Source of the DNA: Intrasporangiaceae bacterium
Lineage (GTDB): Bacteria; Actinomycetota; Actinomycetes; Actinomycetales; Dermatophilaceae
NCBI GenBank assembly: GCA_021324575.1
Contig: JAJPIW010000083.1
Span: 40,455 to 104,454, forward strand
Length of the DNA: 64,000 nt
Direction: 5' to 3'
Positions 1 to 8,121 of this stretch are shown piece by piece. Each line of letters starts with the position of its first letter. The stretch's first letter is position 1. The position numbers and the translations under genes are program-made. Under the pieces are notes generated by a model. It was given only the letters and a program-made list of their open reading frames with translations. It was not told the DNA's origin and did no database searches.

Positions 1-206
1 GGTCGACCGCCGGCCAACCGAGCGGGCTTGAGGGTTCGGCCCGTAGCCCGGGGAAGCCGAGCCCCCGCGCAACCACCCGGTATCCGGGAGTGGCTTCTTC
101 GACCGTCACGGTCACATCGCTTTCGGGTGAGGCGGCAGGGCAACCGCACCATCAAACCCCACCCTGCACAGACACGCCAAACGCGAACCAGCGCCGAGGG
201 TCTAGC

Positions 207-248
207 TGTGGATAAACGCCGTCACGCACGCACAAAGACTGTGGATGA
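207..248 (-). promoter_or_regulatory. Two DnaA-box-like sites
   Basis: TGTGGATAA at 207-215 is the exact reverse complement of the canonical DnaA box TTATCCACA. TGTGGATGA at 240-248 differs from it by one base. They lie about 7.3 kb from the main box cluster. Seen directly; whether DnaA binds here is inference. Confidence 0.5.
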
Positions 249-286
249 ACCTGCGGATAACTCGTTGCGTGGTCAACGGTGCGAAG

Positions 287-302
287 CGTTCCACGTGAAA
301 CA
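287..302. promoter_or_regulatory. parS-like ParB binding site
   Basis: CGTTCCACGTGAAACA matches the parS consensus TGTTTCACGTGAAACA at 14 of 16 positions, with the CACGTG core intact. It lies beside the rsmG 3' end, where the parAB operon is expected to begin just outside the window. Confidence 0.7.
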
Positions 303-356
303 CGGTCAGTGGTTGAGGTCCCGCGTCCACTGCACACCGCAGCCACCTGAGCCAGC

Positions 357-1046
357 TCAGCGGCGCCGTCTGGCCTTCCGGGCGGCTGACTTCGACTCTC
401 CGACGACGAGGTCGACCGTGAGCACGGGCGTCTGTAGGACGTCGGCCCCGTGCTCACTGACCCGCGCAGACACCATGCCGAGTCGGCTCAGGGTGGCCTC
501 GTCTTCGACCAGCTCCGTAGGAGCCGACGATCCCTTCATGGCGACCAACGTGCCACCGGCCGCCAGGAGCGGGAAGGTCCAACGGGCCAGCTTGTCCAGC
601 CGCGCCACCGCCCGGGCAGTGGCGAACGGAGCAGCCAGCTCCCGGTGAAACTCCTCGGCTCGCCCCCGGCGCACGTCCACGTTGGTCAGGCCGAGATCGG
701 CGATGGTGGTCTCGAGCCACGTGGTCCGGCGCAGCATCGGCTCGATGAGTGTGAGCTGTAGGTCGGGTCGCACGATCGCCAGGGCCAGACCGGGCAGGCC
801 CGCTCCACTGCCGATGTCAAGGACCCAGGCATTCTCGGGGAACGCATCAGCGATCACCGCACAGTTCAACAGGTGTCGATCCCAGAGCCGCGGCACTTCA
901 CGGGGACCGATCAGGCCGTGGCTGACGCCCGTGTCGGCCAGGATCGCGGCGAAGGCAGCCATCTGGTCCAGGTGAGGACCAACGACAACCGCCGCCTCCG
1001 GGGGAGGCGGCGGTGTAGCTGGCCCGTCGAACTGCTCAGCGTCCAT
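357..1046 (-). CDS. rsmG: 16S rRNA (guanine(527)-N(7))-methyltransferase RsmG
   Basis: This is a SAM-dependent methyltransferase of 229 residues, the usual length of RsmG (GidB). The family methylates N7 of G527 in 16S rRNA near the streptomycin site, and its loss causes low-level streptomycin resistance in other bacteria. The glycine-rich SAM loop VLDIGSGAGLPGLALAI lies at residues ~75-91, followed by LIEP with the acidic residue that binds the SAM ribose. A proline run near the N terminus and a basic tail (ARKARRRR) are poorly conserved decoration. The ATG at 1044-1046 abuts a perfect parS site. It is the last gene seen of the leftward rpmH-rnpA-yidD-yidC-khpB-rsmG run. Confidence 0.95.
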   Translation of the reverse strand: MDAEQFDGPATPPPPPEAAVVVGPHLDQMAAFAAILADTGVSHGLIGPREVPRLWDRHLLNCAVIADAFPENAWVLDIGSGAGLPGLALAIVRPDLQLTLIEPMLRRTTWLETTIADLGLTNVDVRRGRAEEFHRELAAPFATARAVARLDKLARWTFPLLAAGGTLVAMKGSSAPTELVEDEATLSRLGMVSARVSEHGADVLQTPVLTVDLVVGESKSAARKARRRR

Positions 1047-1061
1047 GTTTCACGTGAAACA
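1046..1061. promoter_or_regulatory. Perfect parS site
   Basis: TGTTTCACGTGAAACA is a perfect 16-bp palindrome identical to the consensus parS bound by chromosomal ParB. It fills the gap between khpB (stop codon starts at 1066) and rsmG, sharing its first base with the rsmG start codon. ParB loads here and spreads, so the site probably nucleates the origin-proximal segregation complex. Its position over the rsmG translation start could also affect rsmG expression (inference). Confidence 0.93.
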
Positions 1062-1065
1062 TTCG

Positions 1066-1830
1066 TCAGACCGGCAGGACAACGACAAAGCGGCGGGGCT
1101 CGACGCCATCGGACTCGGAGTGGAGACCGGCGGCCAGCACCTCGTCGTGGACGATCTTCCGCTCGAAAGCGCTCATCGGCTCAAGCGCCTGCTTCTCGCC
1201 GCTGCTCTTGACGGCCTCGATGGCGGTCTGTGCCTGGGCGACCAGGATGGACCGACGCTCGGCCCGGTGACCGGCGATGTCCAGGATGAGTCGGGACCGC
1301 TCACCGGTCGAGGAGTACACCGCCAGCCGGGTCAGCTCCTGCAGTGCGTCCAGGACCTTGCCGTCCGAGCCGACGAGACGGCGCGGAACCCGGCCCTCGT
1401 CGGAGTCGACGATCGAGACCGCGGCCCGGTCGCCGTCGATGTCGACATCCAGGTCGCCGTCGAGGTCGCAAATGTCAAGAAGGGTCTCCAGGAAGTCAGC
1501 GGCGATCTCCCCTTCCTTCTCGAGCAGGTCTCGGGACGGAGCCCGGCGGGACCGGCGGGACGCGGCAGTCGCGCCCTCGGCTGCGTCGCTATCCCCGTCC
1601 ACAGCCGCGCCGCTCGTGTCCTCGTCGCCCTCGTTCTCGGTCTCGGAGTCCTGAGTGTCCACGTCCTCATCGACGGCCGCAGCTGTCGCCCCATCGGCGT
1701 CGGTGTCATCGTCGTCCGGGACCTCGACCTCCTCGACGGAGACCGTCTCGACGCCGGCCTCGAGCTCGCCGTCAACAGCGAGTGGCGCCTCGGCAACGAC
1801 GTCAGTGGGTTCCTCGTGGGTCTGGCTCAT
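1066..1830 (-). CDS. khpB: KhpB/Jag family RNA-binding protein (KH and R3H domains)
   Basis: The product has 254 residues. The first ~90 are strikingly acidic (runs such as DDDDTDAD), followed by a basic patch (RRSRRAPSR). A KH domain at ~100-175 carries the GxxG loop in RLVGSDGKVLDALQ, and an R3H domain at ~185-250 carries MSAFERKIVHDEV and EPRRFVVV. Jag/KhpB proteins bind RNA, partner with KhpA, and are linked to cell elongation and division in other bacteria. The gene follows yidC, as usual near actinobacterial origins. A strong ribosome site (GAAGGAG) precedes the ATG. The acidic N-terminal region replaces the Jag-N domain of firmicute homologues. Confidence 0.9.
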   Translation of the reverse strand: MSQTHEEPTDVVAEAPLAVDGELEAGVETVSVEEVEVPDDDDTDADGATAAAVDEDVDTQDSETENEGDEDTSGAAVDGDSDAAEGATAASRRSRRAPSRDLLEKEGEIAADFLETLLDICDLDGDLDVDIDGDRAAVSIVDSDEGRVPRRLVGSDGKVLDALQELTRLAVYSSTGERSRLILDIAGHRAERRSILVAQAQTAIEAVKSSGEKQALEPMSAFERKIVHDEVLAAGLHSESDGVEPRRFVVVLPV

Positions 1831-1953
1831 GCTGTATCTCCTTCGGGCAGTGGCCTCAGTGGCCTGGGTGCTTCATGGGTCGTGGGGTTCTGGGCTGCTG
1901 GTGGGGCCGATCTACCGCCGCGTGTGCGGTCGTCCAGCCCGGGAACGTGCAGG

Positions 1954-3033
1954 TCAGGCGCCTGCCGGCTCCGGCGGAGCGGCGTCGGTGCCATCGGAGT
2001 CGACGCGCTTGCCGCCCGTCGGACCGTCCTGGCTCTGCTCGCCCGGGCGAGGGCCGGAGCCCTTGGCTCGTTTCTTGCCCTTGGGCTGCTGCCGCTGGCC
2101 ACTGGTCGGCTTCTCGGGCGCACTGTCGCCGTTGTCGAGGCCGACGGCCTCGGTGGCAAGGCCCTTGACGGTGATCTCCTTGACCGACTTGCCCCGGCGT
2201 TCGTGCCGTTCGCGCATGGCCTTGTCGGCAGGGGACCCCGGGGCCGGCATCCGGCGGATCACGTAGAACTGCTGGAGCATCGACCACACGTTGGTCGTGA
2301 ACCAGTAGAGCAGGACACCGATCGGGAAGTTGACGCCGGAGATCGCGAAGAACAGCGGCATCACGTAGAGCAGCACCTTCTGCTGCTTGGCGAACGGGTT
2401 GTCCAGGGCCGACGCCGGCATGTTCTTCATCATCAGCTGACGCTGCGTCGTGAACGTCGAGGCCGACATCAGCACGATGAGCAGGACGGTGAGGATCCGG
2501 GTGTTGGTGTTGGCAGCGGTCGTGAACTTGGCAGACAGCTGGGCCCCGAAGATGGCGGCAGACTCGGCCTGGCTGGCGACCACCTTGGTGATCGGGCCGA
2601 TCGCGTCCTTCTTGCCGTGGGCGATGTCGGCCAAGCCGTTGAGCACGCGGAACAGCCCGAAGAAGAACGGTGACTGGAGAAGGATCGGCAGGCACGAGCT
2701 GAACGGGTTGGTGCCCGTCCGCTTGTACAGCTCCATCGTCTCGGACGTGAGCGCCTGGCGGGAGTCAGGGTCGTTCTTGCCCTTGTACTTCTTCTGGATC
2801 TTCTGCAGCTCGGGCTGGATGATCTGCATCCGTCGCGAGGCGTGGATCTGCTTGACGAACAGCGGGATCATGGCGGCCCGCATAACGAGGACCAGGCCGA
2901 CGATCGACAGACCCCAGGTCCAGCCGGAAGCTTCCGGCATACCGATCGTCGTGAACAGCTGGTGCCAGCCGTACATGATCCAGGCGACGAGCCACTCAAT
3001 GGGCGTCAAGATGGTCTGGATGAAGTTTCCCAT
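1954..3033 (-). CDS. yidC: Membrane protein insertase YidC
   Basis: This is the YidC/Oxa1 insertase, 359 residues, which inserts and folds inner-membrane proteins with or without SecYEG. It begins directly with a membrane segment and lacks the large periplasmic domain of proteobacterial YidC, as is typical of actinobacteria. TM1 contains MRAAMIPLFVKQ with the conserved groove arginine, followed by the cytoplasmic helical loop IQPELQKIQKKYKGK and then TM2 (NPFSSCLPILLQSPFFFGLF). The last ~100 residues are hydrophilic, Lys/Arg/Gly/Pro-rich and cytoplasmic; such tails contact ribosomes in other species. The ATG has a GAGGAC-type ribosome site. The gene lies between yidD and khpB, the normal order. 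Confidence 0.95.
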   Translation of the reverse strand: MGNFIQTILTPIEWLVAWIMYGWHQLFTTIGMPEASGWTWGLSIVGLVLVMRAAMIPLFVKQIHASRRMQIIQPELQKIQKKYKGKNDPDSRQALTSETMELYKRTGTNPFSSCLPILLQSPFFFGLFRVLNGLADIAHGKKDAIGPITKVVASQAESAAIFGAQLSAKFTTAANTNTRILTVLLIVLMSASTFTTQRQLMMKNMPASALDNPFAKQQKVLLYVMPLFFAISGVNFPIGVLLYWFTTNVWSMLQQFYVIRRMPAPGSPADKAMRERHERRGKSVKEITVKGLATEAVGLDNGDSAPEKPTSGQRQQPKGKKRAKGSGPRPGEQSQDGPTGGKRVDSDGTDAAPPEPAGA

Positions 3034-3110
3034 GCTGTCCTGTCCTCGGGAGCGGCCTGGCCGCCTGTTCGCCCATCGCTGGGCCGGTCAAAGTTCGTAT
3101 GCCGCGACCC

Positions 3111-3386
3111 TCAGTGCGGCGCGGCCACCGGGTGGTCATGGTGTCGCCGGTCGGTCCTGGGTGGGACATGGTCGACGCCGCCGGGGTTCCACGGGTGGCA
3201 TCGGAACAACCGACGGACCGCCAGCCAGGTTCCCCTGACCGGGCCGTACCGCTCCAGGGCGGTCACGGCATACGCGGAGCACGAGGGGTAGAACCGGCAG
3301 GTGGGCGGTCGCATCGGGGACCAGATGCGCTGGTAGACCCGGATCGCTGCGATGAGCGGCCAGGCGAGGGTCCGCTCCAGGGTCAC
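3111..3386 (-). CDS. yidD: Membrane protein insertion efficiency factor YidD
   Basis: This small protein of 91 residues belongs to the YidD (DUF37) family, which assists insertion of YidC substrates at the inner face of the membrane. The signature is clear: [19 protein letters not shown] followed by [18 protein letters not shown]. An N-terminal amphipathic segment ([16 protein letters not shown]) probably sits on the membrane. Its ATG overlaps the rnpA stop codon by four bases (ATGA), so the genes are translationally coupled. The tail after VPPRTDRR is His-rich and poorly conserved. Confidence 0.93.
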   Translation of the reverse strand: MTLERTLAWPLIAAIRVYQRIWSPMRPPTCRFYPSCSAYAVTALERYGPVRGTWLAVRRLFRCHPWNPGGVDHVPPRTDRRHHDHPVAAPH

Positions 3387-3754
3387 GAGGCCCGCCTAGC
3401 TGACGCCTTGGCGACCGCAGCGGGAAGGCAGACGTCGAGCGCTGCGCCCAGCTCGGACGAGTTCGCCTGTCCTGCAATGGGATTGGCTCTCACGACGAGA
3501 TCGAACCCGCAAGGGACGACGTCGAGGCGAGCAGCCAGCTGCGCGCGGAGACGGCGCTTGGTGCGGTTGCGGATAACCGCGATGCCGACGGCCTTGGAGA
3601 CGACAAGACCGACCCGCGGCGGTTGACCCGCCCGCGTGTCGGTCTGGTTGGCGTGCACCACGAGCAGTCGTGTCGCTGCTCGAGCCCCACCTGGACCCTT
3701 GAGCACTGCCGCGAAGTCGGCGCGTTCCCGCAACCTGTGCCGCGCGGGCAGCAC
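3383..3754 (-). CDS. rnpA: Ribonuclease P protein component
   Basis: This is the protein subunit (123 residues) of RNase P, which matures tRNA 5' ends with the RnpB RNA. It begins [19 protein letters not shown], the usual start region, and contains the RNR signature [14 protein letters not shown] in the central helix, plus GLVVSKAVG before it. Translation starts at a GTG (3752-3754). The gene lies 10 bases downstream of rpmH and overlaps yidD by four bases, the universal rpmH-rnpA-yidD arrangement. Confidence 0.95.
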   Translation of the reverse strand: MLPARHRLRERADFAAVLKGPGGARAATRLLVVHANQTDTRAGQPPRVGLVVSKAVGIAVIRNRTKRRLRAQLAARLDVVPCGFDLVVRANPIAGQANSSELGAALDVCLPAAVAKASARRAS

Positions 3755-3764
3755 GGTGCGGGCC

Positions 3765-3902
3765 TCAGGCGGAGAGCTCGGCGCGACCCTTGCGACGACG
3801 GGCCGCCAGGATGGCGCGGCCGGCGCGGGTACGCATGCGCAGGCGGAAGCCGTGCGTCTTGGCGCGGCGACGGTTGTTCGGCTGGAAAGTACGCTTGCTC
3901 AC
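3765..3902 (-). CDS. rpmH: 50S ribosomal protein L34
   Basis: L34 is a 45-residue basic ribosomal protein. The sequence [20 protein letters not shown] followed by [19 protein letters not shown] is diagnostic. The correct start is the GTG at 3900-3902, preceded by a GGAG ribosome site; an upstream in-frame ATG near 4052 would add about 50 unrelated residues and is not credible. First gene of the leftward operon, divergent from dnaA. Confidence 0.96.
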   Translation of the reverse strand: MSKRTFQPNNRRRAKTHGFRLRMRTRAGRAILAARRRKGRAELSA

Positions 3903-4425
3903 GTCGGTTCTTTCTCCGGGTCGTGCTCGAGGCACGGATCTGTGTGGTGCGGGTCTGTGGGCCGGCCGGGCTCGGCCGCCGTCGGAAACCCACGCCGAAA
4001 CTGGCGGGCGCGGGCATGCGAGAACGGCCGATGTGTGGACAGGCCGTCCCAACGGTACGGGACCGCCCCGGATGGGGTCAAACCGGCCAGGCCGGCGCGA
4101 GCCGGCCGAGACGGCATACGGCGATTAGGACCAGAACCCACAAACTTTTCCATCCCTGCCGCGCCATCGGTAGCGCGACACGCCGAGGTTCTGGTACAAA
4201 TTGCGGCTACTTATCGGTAAGCGGCGGTGGACGGGGTTGCCGGGGACCGATCACCTTGTTAGCGTCGCCTCTCAACCCCCGCCCTGGTGGGGCCCCTCCC
4301 GGGCCTCCGGTGGACCGGTGCGGTGACCCTTACCCACAATCTGTGGACAAAGGTGTGGATTGCGTCCTCTCGGGGGTGCACCCGAGCCTCGGACGGCCCG
4401 GGGTGAGTGAGGTGTTGGAGGTTCG
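3903..4425 (+). promoter_or_regulatory. rpmH-dnaA intergenic region with DnaA boxes (dnaA autoregulation)
   Basis: No protein is supported in this 523-bp divergent spacer. TGTGGACAA at 4342-4350 is a perfect reverse-oriented actinobacterial DnaA box (TTGTCCACA). TGTGGATTG at 4354-4362 and TGTGGACAG at 4033-4041 are weaker matches. The position just upstream of dnaA fits autorepression by DnaA, as known in other bacteria. One GGCATAC motif lies at 4113-4119. The relatively AT-rich stretch around 4185-4220 is a candidate for the dnaA promoter; no clean -35/-10 pair could be assigned. Confidence 0.6.
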
Positions 4426-5913
4426 GTGCCCGACGGCGACACAAGTTATGCCCACGTCTGGCAGACCGCTCTGGACACCCTGGACGCCGACGGCATCCCC
4501 ATGCAGCAACGGGCCTTTCTCTCCCTCGCCAAGCTGATCGGCCTGATCGACGGAACCGCCCTCATCGCCGTCCCGAACGACTACACCAAGGACGTGGTCG
4601 AGACCAAGATCCGCGGGCAGCTGTCCCAGGCCCTCGCCGACCAGTACGGCCACGACATCCGGCTCGCCGTCACCGTCGACGCCTCGCTCACCGAGCCCCA
4701 CCCTGCACCGCCCACCCGCGGTCTGGCGTCGGTGCGGCCACTCACCGGCGGCGACGACGCGGCATACGGCGATGACGAGGACGACTACGAGGCCCAGGAC
4801 ACGATCGACTCGGCGCCTGACACCACGTTCGTCGCCCAACGGCAGCAGCGCGGCCAGAAGCCGGTGCCCGAGCTCATCGAGCACACCCGGCTCAACCCCA
4901 AGTACACCTTCGACACCTTCGTCATCGGCGCGAGCAACCGGTTCGCCCACGCAGCGGCGGTCGCGGTCGCCGAGGCGCCGGCCAAGGCCTACAACCCGCT
5001 CTTCGTCTATGGCGAGTCCGGGCTGGGCAAGACCCACCTGCTGCACGCGATCGGCCACTACGCCCGCAACCTCTACCCGCATGTGCGGGTGCGCTACGTG
5101 AACTCCGAGGAGTTCACCAACGACTTCATCAACTCGATCCGCGATGACAAGGCCGCCAACTTCCAGAGCCGCTACCGCGAGGTCGACGTCCTGCTCATCG
5201 ACGACATCCAGTTCCTGCAGGGCAAGGTGCAGACCCAGGAGGAGTTCTTCCACACCTTCAACACGCTGCACAACGCCAACAAGCAGGTCGTCATCACCAG
5301 CGACGTGCCTCCGAAGCTGCTGTCCGGCTTCGAGGAGCGGATGCGCTCGCGGTTCGAGTGGGGACTGCTCACCGACGTCCAGCCGCCCGACCTGGAGACC
5401 CGGATCGCCATCTTGCGCAAGAAGGCGATCCAGGAGCGGCTCTCGGTCCCCGACGACGTGCTGGAGTTCATCGCCTCCCGGATCTCGACCAACATCCGCG
5501 AGCTCGAGGGCGCCCTGATCCGGGTGACCGCGTTCGCCAGCCTCAACCGGCAGCCGGTCGACATGGGCCTGGCCGAGATCGTCCTGAAGGACCTCATCCC
5601 CAGCGACTCGGCCTCCCAGATCACCGGCGGCACGATCATGGTCCAGACGGCGGCCTACTTCGGGCTCACCGTCGAGGACCTCCAGGGCTCTTCCCGCTCC
5701 CGGGTGCTCGTCAACGCCCGCCAGATCGCGATGTACCTGTGCCGCGAGCTGACCGACCTGTCCCTTCCCAAGATCGGCCAGCAGTTCGGTGGCCGCGACC
5801 ACACGACGGTCATGCACGCCGACAAGAAGATCCGCCAGCTGATGGCCGAGCGACGCGCGATCTACAACCAGGTCACCGAGCTGACCAACCGGATCAAGCA
5901 ACAGTCCCGCTGA
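4426..5913 (+). CDS. dnaA: Chromosomal replication initiator protein DnaA
   Basis: DnaA (495 residues) is the AAA+ initiator that binds DnaA boxes in oriC, melts the origin and loads DnaB. Domain I (residues ~1-85) is followed by a short acidic linker (~90-150). The AAA+ core has Walker A GESGLGKTH at ~196 and Walker B LLIDDIQFL at ~255. The C-terminal DnaA-box binding domain carries the signature GGRDHTTVMHADKKI. Translation starts at a GTG, with GGAGG a few bases upstream. Downstream, dnaN would normally follow directly, but here two other genes intervene. Confidence 0.97.
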   Translation: MPDGDTSYAHVWQTALDTLDADGIPMQQRAFLSLAKLIGLIDGTALIAVPNDYTKDVVETKIRGQLSQALADQYGHDIRLAVTVDASLTEPHPAPPTRGLASVRPLTGGDDAAYGDDEDDYEAQDTIDSAPDTTFVAQRQQRGQKPVPELIEHTRLNPKYTFDTFVIGASNRFAHAAAVAVAEAPAKAYNPLFVYGESGLGKTHLLHAIGHYARNLYPHVRVRYVNSEEFTNDFINSIRDDKAANFQSRYREVDVLLIDDIQFLQGKVQTQEEFFHTFNTLHNANKQVVITSDVPPKLLSGFEERMRSRFEWGLLTDVQPPDLETRIAILRKKAIQERLSVPDDVLEFIASRISTNIRELEGALIRVTAFASLNRQPVDMGLAEIVLKDLIPSDSASQITGGTIMVQTAAYFGLTVEDLQGSSRSRVLVNARQIAMYLCRELTDLSLPKIGQQFGGRDHTTVMHADKKIRQLMAERRAIYNQVTELTNRIKQQSR

Positions 5914-5998
5914 GCCCGGTTTCGGGCGCTCGTCAGTGGGTCCGGCGGCGGCGCGCGCCGACCGGGTCGGGTCGGCTCCTTGCGCGAAAACTGTTGTG

Positions 5999-6024
5999 CG
6001 GCATACGAACTCATCCGTATGCCG
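5999..6024. repeat. Inverted GGCATAC/GTATGCC pair past dnaA
   Basis: CGGCATACG (5999-6007) and CGTATGCCG (6016-6024) form a 9-bp perfect stem with an 8-base loop, 86 bases past the dnaA stop in the convergent dnaA/nitroreductase gap. No T-tract follows, so terminator activity is uncertain. It is one of five such pairs in the window. Confidence 0.7.
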
Positions 6025-6058
6025 GGCGCTCCCCTCTCCCTGCCCGACGCACCCAGAA

Positions 6059-6084
6059 ACCTAACCTCTGCTAGCAGAAGGTAG
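6059..6084. repeat. Palindrome containing TCTGCTAGCAGA
   Basis: The perfect 12-bp palindrome TCTGCTAGCAGA (6067-6078) sits in a longer, nearly symmetric 26-bp block flanked by CCTAACC and AGGTAGG. The same 12-mer occurs twice in the large palindrome at 14720-14815. Located between the convergent ends of dnaA and the nitroreductase gene, it may act as a bidirectional terminator or be a dispersed repeat. Confidence 0.6.
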
Positions 6085-6156
6085 GTCGGAGGGGGTCCGC
6101 GGTCCCTGGGGTCGACGGGCTGCGGGGGACCAGGGAGACCTCCCCGGGTCTCGGGA

Positions 6157-6639
6157 TCAGCGGACGGGGAGGATCCGGAAGACGGGGAAGCCGGGCGCGA
6201 TCCTGGCGACATCGGCGTCGCTCGAGTGCTTGTCGATGCCCTCGAAGAACCGGCCGACCTCCCAGCCCCACGCCTTGAGGTAGGCGCGCAGGATCGGGGT
6301 CTTGTCGGCGTCCGGGACCTCCTCGACGGTGAACGCTTCCGCGCGGCGACCCAGGCGCAGCTCGCCGCCGCGGGCGACCCGGATGTTGCGCACCCACTGG
6401 GTGTGTCCGCGAGGAGCCACGAGGTACCGCTGCCCGTCGACGGTCAGCGGGTTGACCGGGTTGGTTCGCCACTGCCCGCTCGATCGGCCGCGGACAGCCA
6501 GGATGCGCGAGCCGTAGAGGCTGACGCCGTGGGCAGCCAGCCAGCCGACGGCCTCGTTGAAACGAACGTCCATGGACTTGGTCGGTGGGAGGTACCGCTG
6601 GTTCGGCCGACCCGGGTCGGTGGGGAGTGGCTCGGTCAT
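6157..6639 (-). CDS. Deazaflavin (F420)-dependent nitroreductase family protein
   Basis: The 160-residue product looks like the Ddn/DUF385 family of small split-barrel oxidoreductases that use coenzyme F420 to reduce quinones or nitro compounds. Supporting motifs are RILAVRGRSSGQWRTNPVNP, then LTVDGQRYLVAPRGHTQWVRN with R-V-A-R-G-G-E-L-RLGRR after it, the usual core of the family. The ATG at 6637-6639 is chosen because GAAGG lies just upstream; longer frames reach 6759 but would run over the operators. It is divergent from a TetR gene and shares a control region with two matching palindromes, so it is the likely target of that regulator. Its placement between dnaA and oriC is unusual. Confidence 0.8.
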   Translation of the reverse strand: MTEPLPTDPGRPNQRYLPPTKSMDVRFNEAVGWLAAHGVSLYGSRILAVRGRSSGQWRTNPVNPLTVDGQRYLVAPRGHTQWVRNIRVARGGELRLGRRAEAFTVEEVPDADKTPILRAYLKAWGWEVGRFFEGIDKHSSDADVARIAPGFPVFRILPVR

Positions 6640-6670
6640 GGCGTGGACCTTCTCGTGAGGGGAGAATCTG

Positions 6671-6734
6671 AGAACACTGTTCTTACAAGAGGAGTGTGCG
6701 ACGCTCGGATGCGGGTTGTCAAGAATGATGTTCT
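6671..6734. promoter_or_regulatory. Two TetR-type operator palindromes
   Basis: AGAACACTGTTCT (6671-6683) and AGAATGATGTTCT (6722-6734) share the inverted-repeat pattern AGAA-N5-TTCT and lie in the divergent nitroreductase/TetR spacer, about 51 bp centre to centre. They are the obvious binding sites for the adjacent TetR protein, presumably repressing both genes. Confidence 0.65.
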
Positions 6735-6775
6735 CATTTGTGGCTGATGTTCTGTCCATGTGCGAGGATCACCGG

Positions 6776-7525
6776 GTGACGACGAGCACGACCGGGGTCC
6801 CCGGCATCCGCGAGCGCAACCGGGCCGCCATCGAGGCGGAGATCCTCACGGTGGGCAGAAGGCACCTCGCCGAGGTCGGGGCGGCGGCGCTCTCGCTGCG
6901 CGCAGTCGCTCGGGACCTGGGGATGGTGCCCTCGGCGCTCTACCGCTATGTCGCGGGTCGCGACGACCTGCTCACACTCCTCATCGTCGCTGCCTACGAC
7001 GATCTGGCCGACGCCGTCGACGCCGCCCTCGCCAGGCAGCAGACCGAGCAGCCGGCGAGCGGACCCCGGGCCGCGTTCACGGCGATCGCCACAGCCACCC
7101 GACGGTGGGCGCTGACACACCCCCACGAGCACGCGCTGATCTTCGGCTCCCCCGTCCCCGGCTACACGGCCCCCGCCGAGCGGACGACTGGACCCGGCAC
7201 GCGGGTCGACGCCCACCTCATCGCACTGTTCTCCGGTCTCGACGCCCCCCCTCTGCCCGGCGTGGACCCGGCGACGCAGGAGCTCGGTGCTGCCAGCCTC
7301 GCCGACACGCTCCAGGACCCAATGTTCCTCGGCGCGAACCTGTCGCCCACCGAGCTCCTGCGTGGCGTGACGGCCTGGACCCTGGTTCTCGGCGCCGTGA
7401 GCAGCGAGCTGTTCGAACACCACGGTCCCGACCTGGCCACGGACCGAGACGCACACTTCGCTGCGGTCGTCGACCTGGCTGCCGCCCTGGCCTTCCCCCC
7501 GGACTCCCCGGACTCCCAGTCTTGA
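6776..7525 (+). CDS. TetR/AcrR family transcriptional regulator
   Basis: The 249-residue regulator has an N-terminal helix-turn-helix at ~25-70 (LSLRAVARDLGMVPSALYRY followed by VAGRDDLLTLLI) and a large ligand-binding domain of the type seen in TetR_C_33 members. The GTG at 6776 is preferred because GAGGATC precedes it; an ATG at 6758 would add six residues. It probably represses itself and the divergent F420-type nitroreductase through the palindromes at 6671-6734. The inducer is unknown. The gene sits directly left of the DnaA-box cluster. Confidence 0.85.
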   Translation: MTTSTTGVPGIRERNRAAIEAEILTVGRRHLAEVGAAALSLRAVARDLGMVPSALYRYVAGRDDLLTLLIVAAYDDLADAVDAALARQQTEQPASGPRAAFTAIATATRRWALTHPHEHALIFGSPVPGYTAPAERTTGPGTRVDAHLIALFSGLDAPPLPGVDPATQELGAASLADTLQDPMFLGANLSPTELLRGVTAWTLVLGAVSSELFEHHGPDLATDRDAHFAAVVDLAAALAFPPDSPDSQS

Positions 7526-8010
7526 TCGCGTCGTCCACATGTTGTCCACAGGTTGTGGGGTCATCGACGCCGATCCGTAACCTGAACCACCCCCAAACTC
7601 CACCCGGCGGGCTCCTTCATCCACCGACTGTGGATGGATATGTGGAGATGTTATGTCCGTTATGACCATCACTACAGGTGGTTGTCCACAGCACCTGTGG
7701 ACAACTGTGGACAACCAGGTCATACGTGGGGACGTACGTGCCTTCATCGGGGGACGGGTCGTGGACGACTTCGGTCGTCCACGACAGCGACTCCGTCGTC
7801 CGCAGCCGGCCACACCGACTGTCCACACCCCGATCCGGCTGCTGACCTGCGACGTCGTCACTTCTCCACACCGTCCACACCGCCGAAGATGACGATGAAC
7901 CCTCAAAGGTCCATGGATCACCCCGATCACGACCCGACCCGGGAAACGCCCGGTAAAGAACGTCAAGCACCCCGCCCGGTCGGCTACCGCAGGAACGCGG
8001 CATACGGCTA
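7526..8010. other. oriC: Chromosomal replication origin oriC (DnaA-box cluster)
   Basis: Perfect DnaA boxes (TTGTCCACA or its complement) occur at 7542-7550, 7682-7690, 7696-7704 and 7706-7714; the last three are packed within 33 bp. One-mismatch boxes are at 7531-7539, 7819-7827 and 7862-7870. Weaker forms are at 7629-7637, 7760-7768, 7775-7783 and 7871-7879. The 7628-7690 stretch is locally AT-richer and is a candidate unwinding region. Position immediately upstream of dnaN matches origins of Streptomyces and Mycobacterium. No gene is supported between 7526 and 8121. A single GGCATAC motif lies at 7999-8005. Confidence 0.92.
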
Positions 8011-8121
8011 AGGTCAGTGCCCCGGGCGTCAAGACACCAGTCCTTGCCGACGCCCGACCACGAGTCCATTGATCAGGTGCATGGGTGCCCGCGTGCCGCG
8101 GGCCACGAAGGGCGGTATGCC

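Larger units (their letters stand above)
1..356. other. Intergenic region left of rsmG (toward parAB)
   Basis: No coding region is supported here; the open frames crossing it run through neighbouring genes. In related genomes parA starts just left of rsmG, so this is probably the rsmG-parA spacer, but parA itself is outside the window. The spacer holds two DnaA-box-like sites and a parS-like site, described separately. Confidence 0.6.

Noticed and set aside
1045..2673. A 542-residue rightward protein across khpB
   Set aside because: Overlaps well-supported leftward khpB and yidC and has no recognisable domain.
4259..4444. Short reverse open frame in the dnaA upstream region
   Set aside because: Overlaps DnaA boxes and has no ribosome site or conservation that I recognise.
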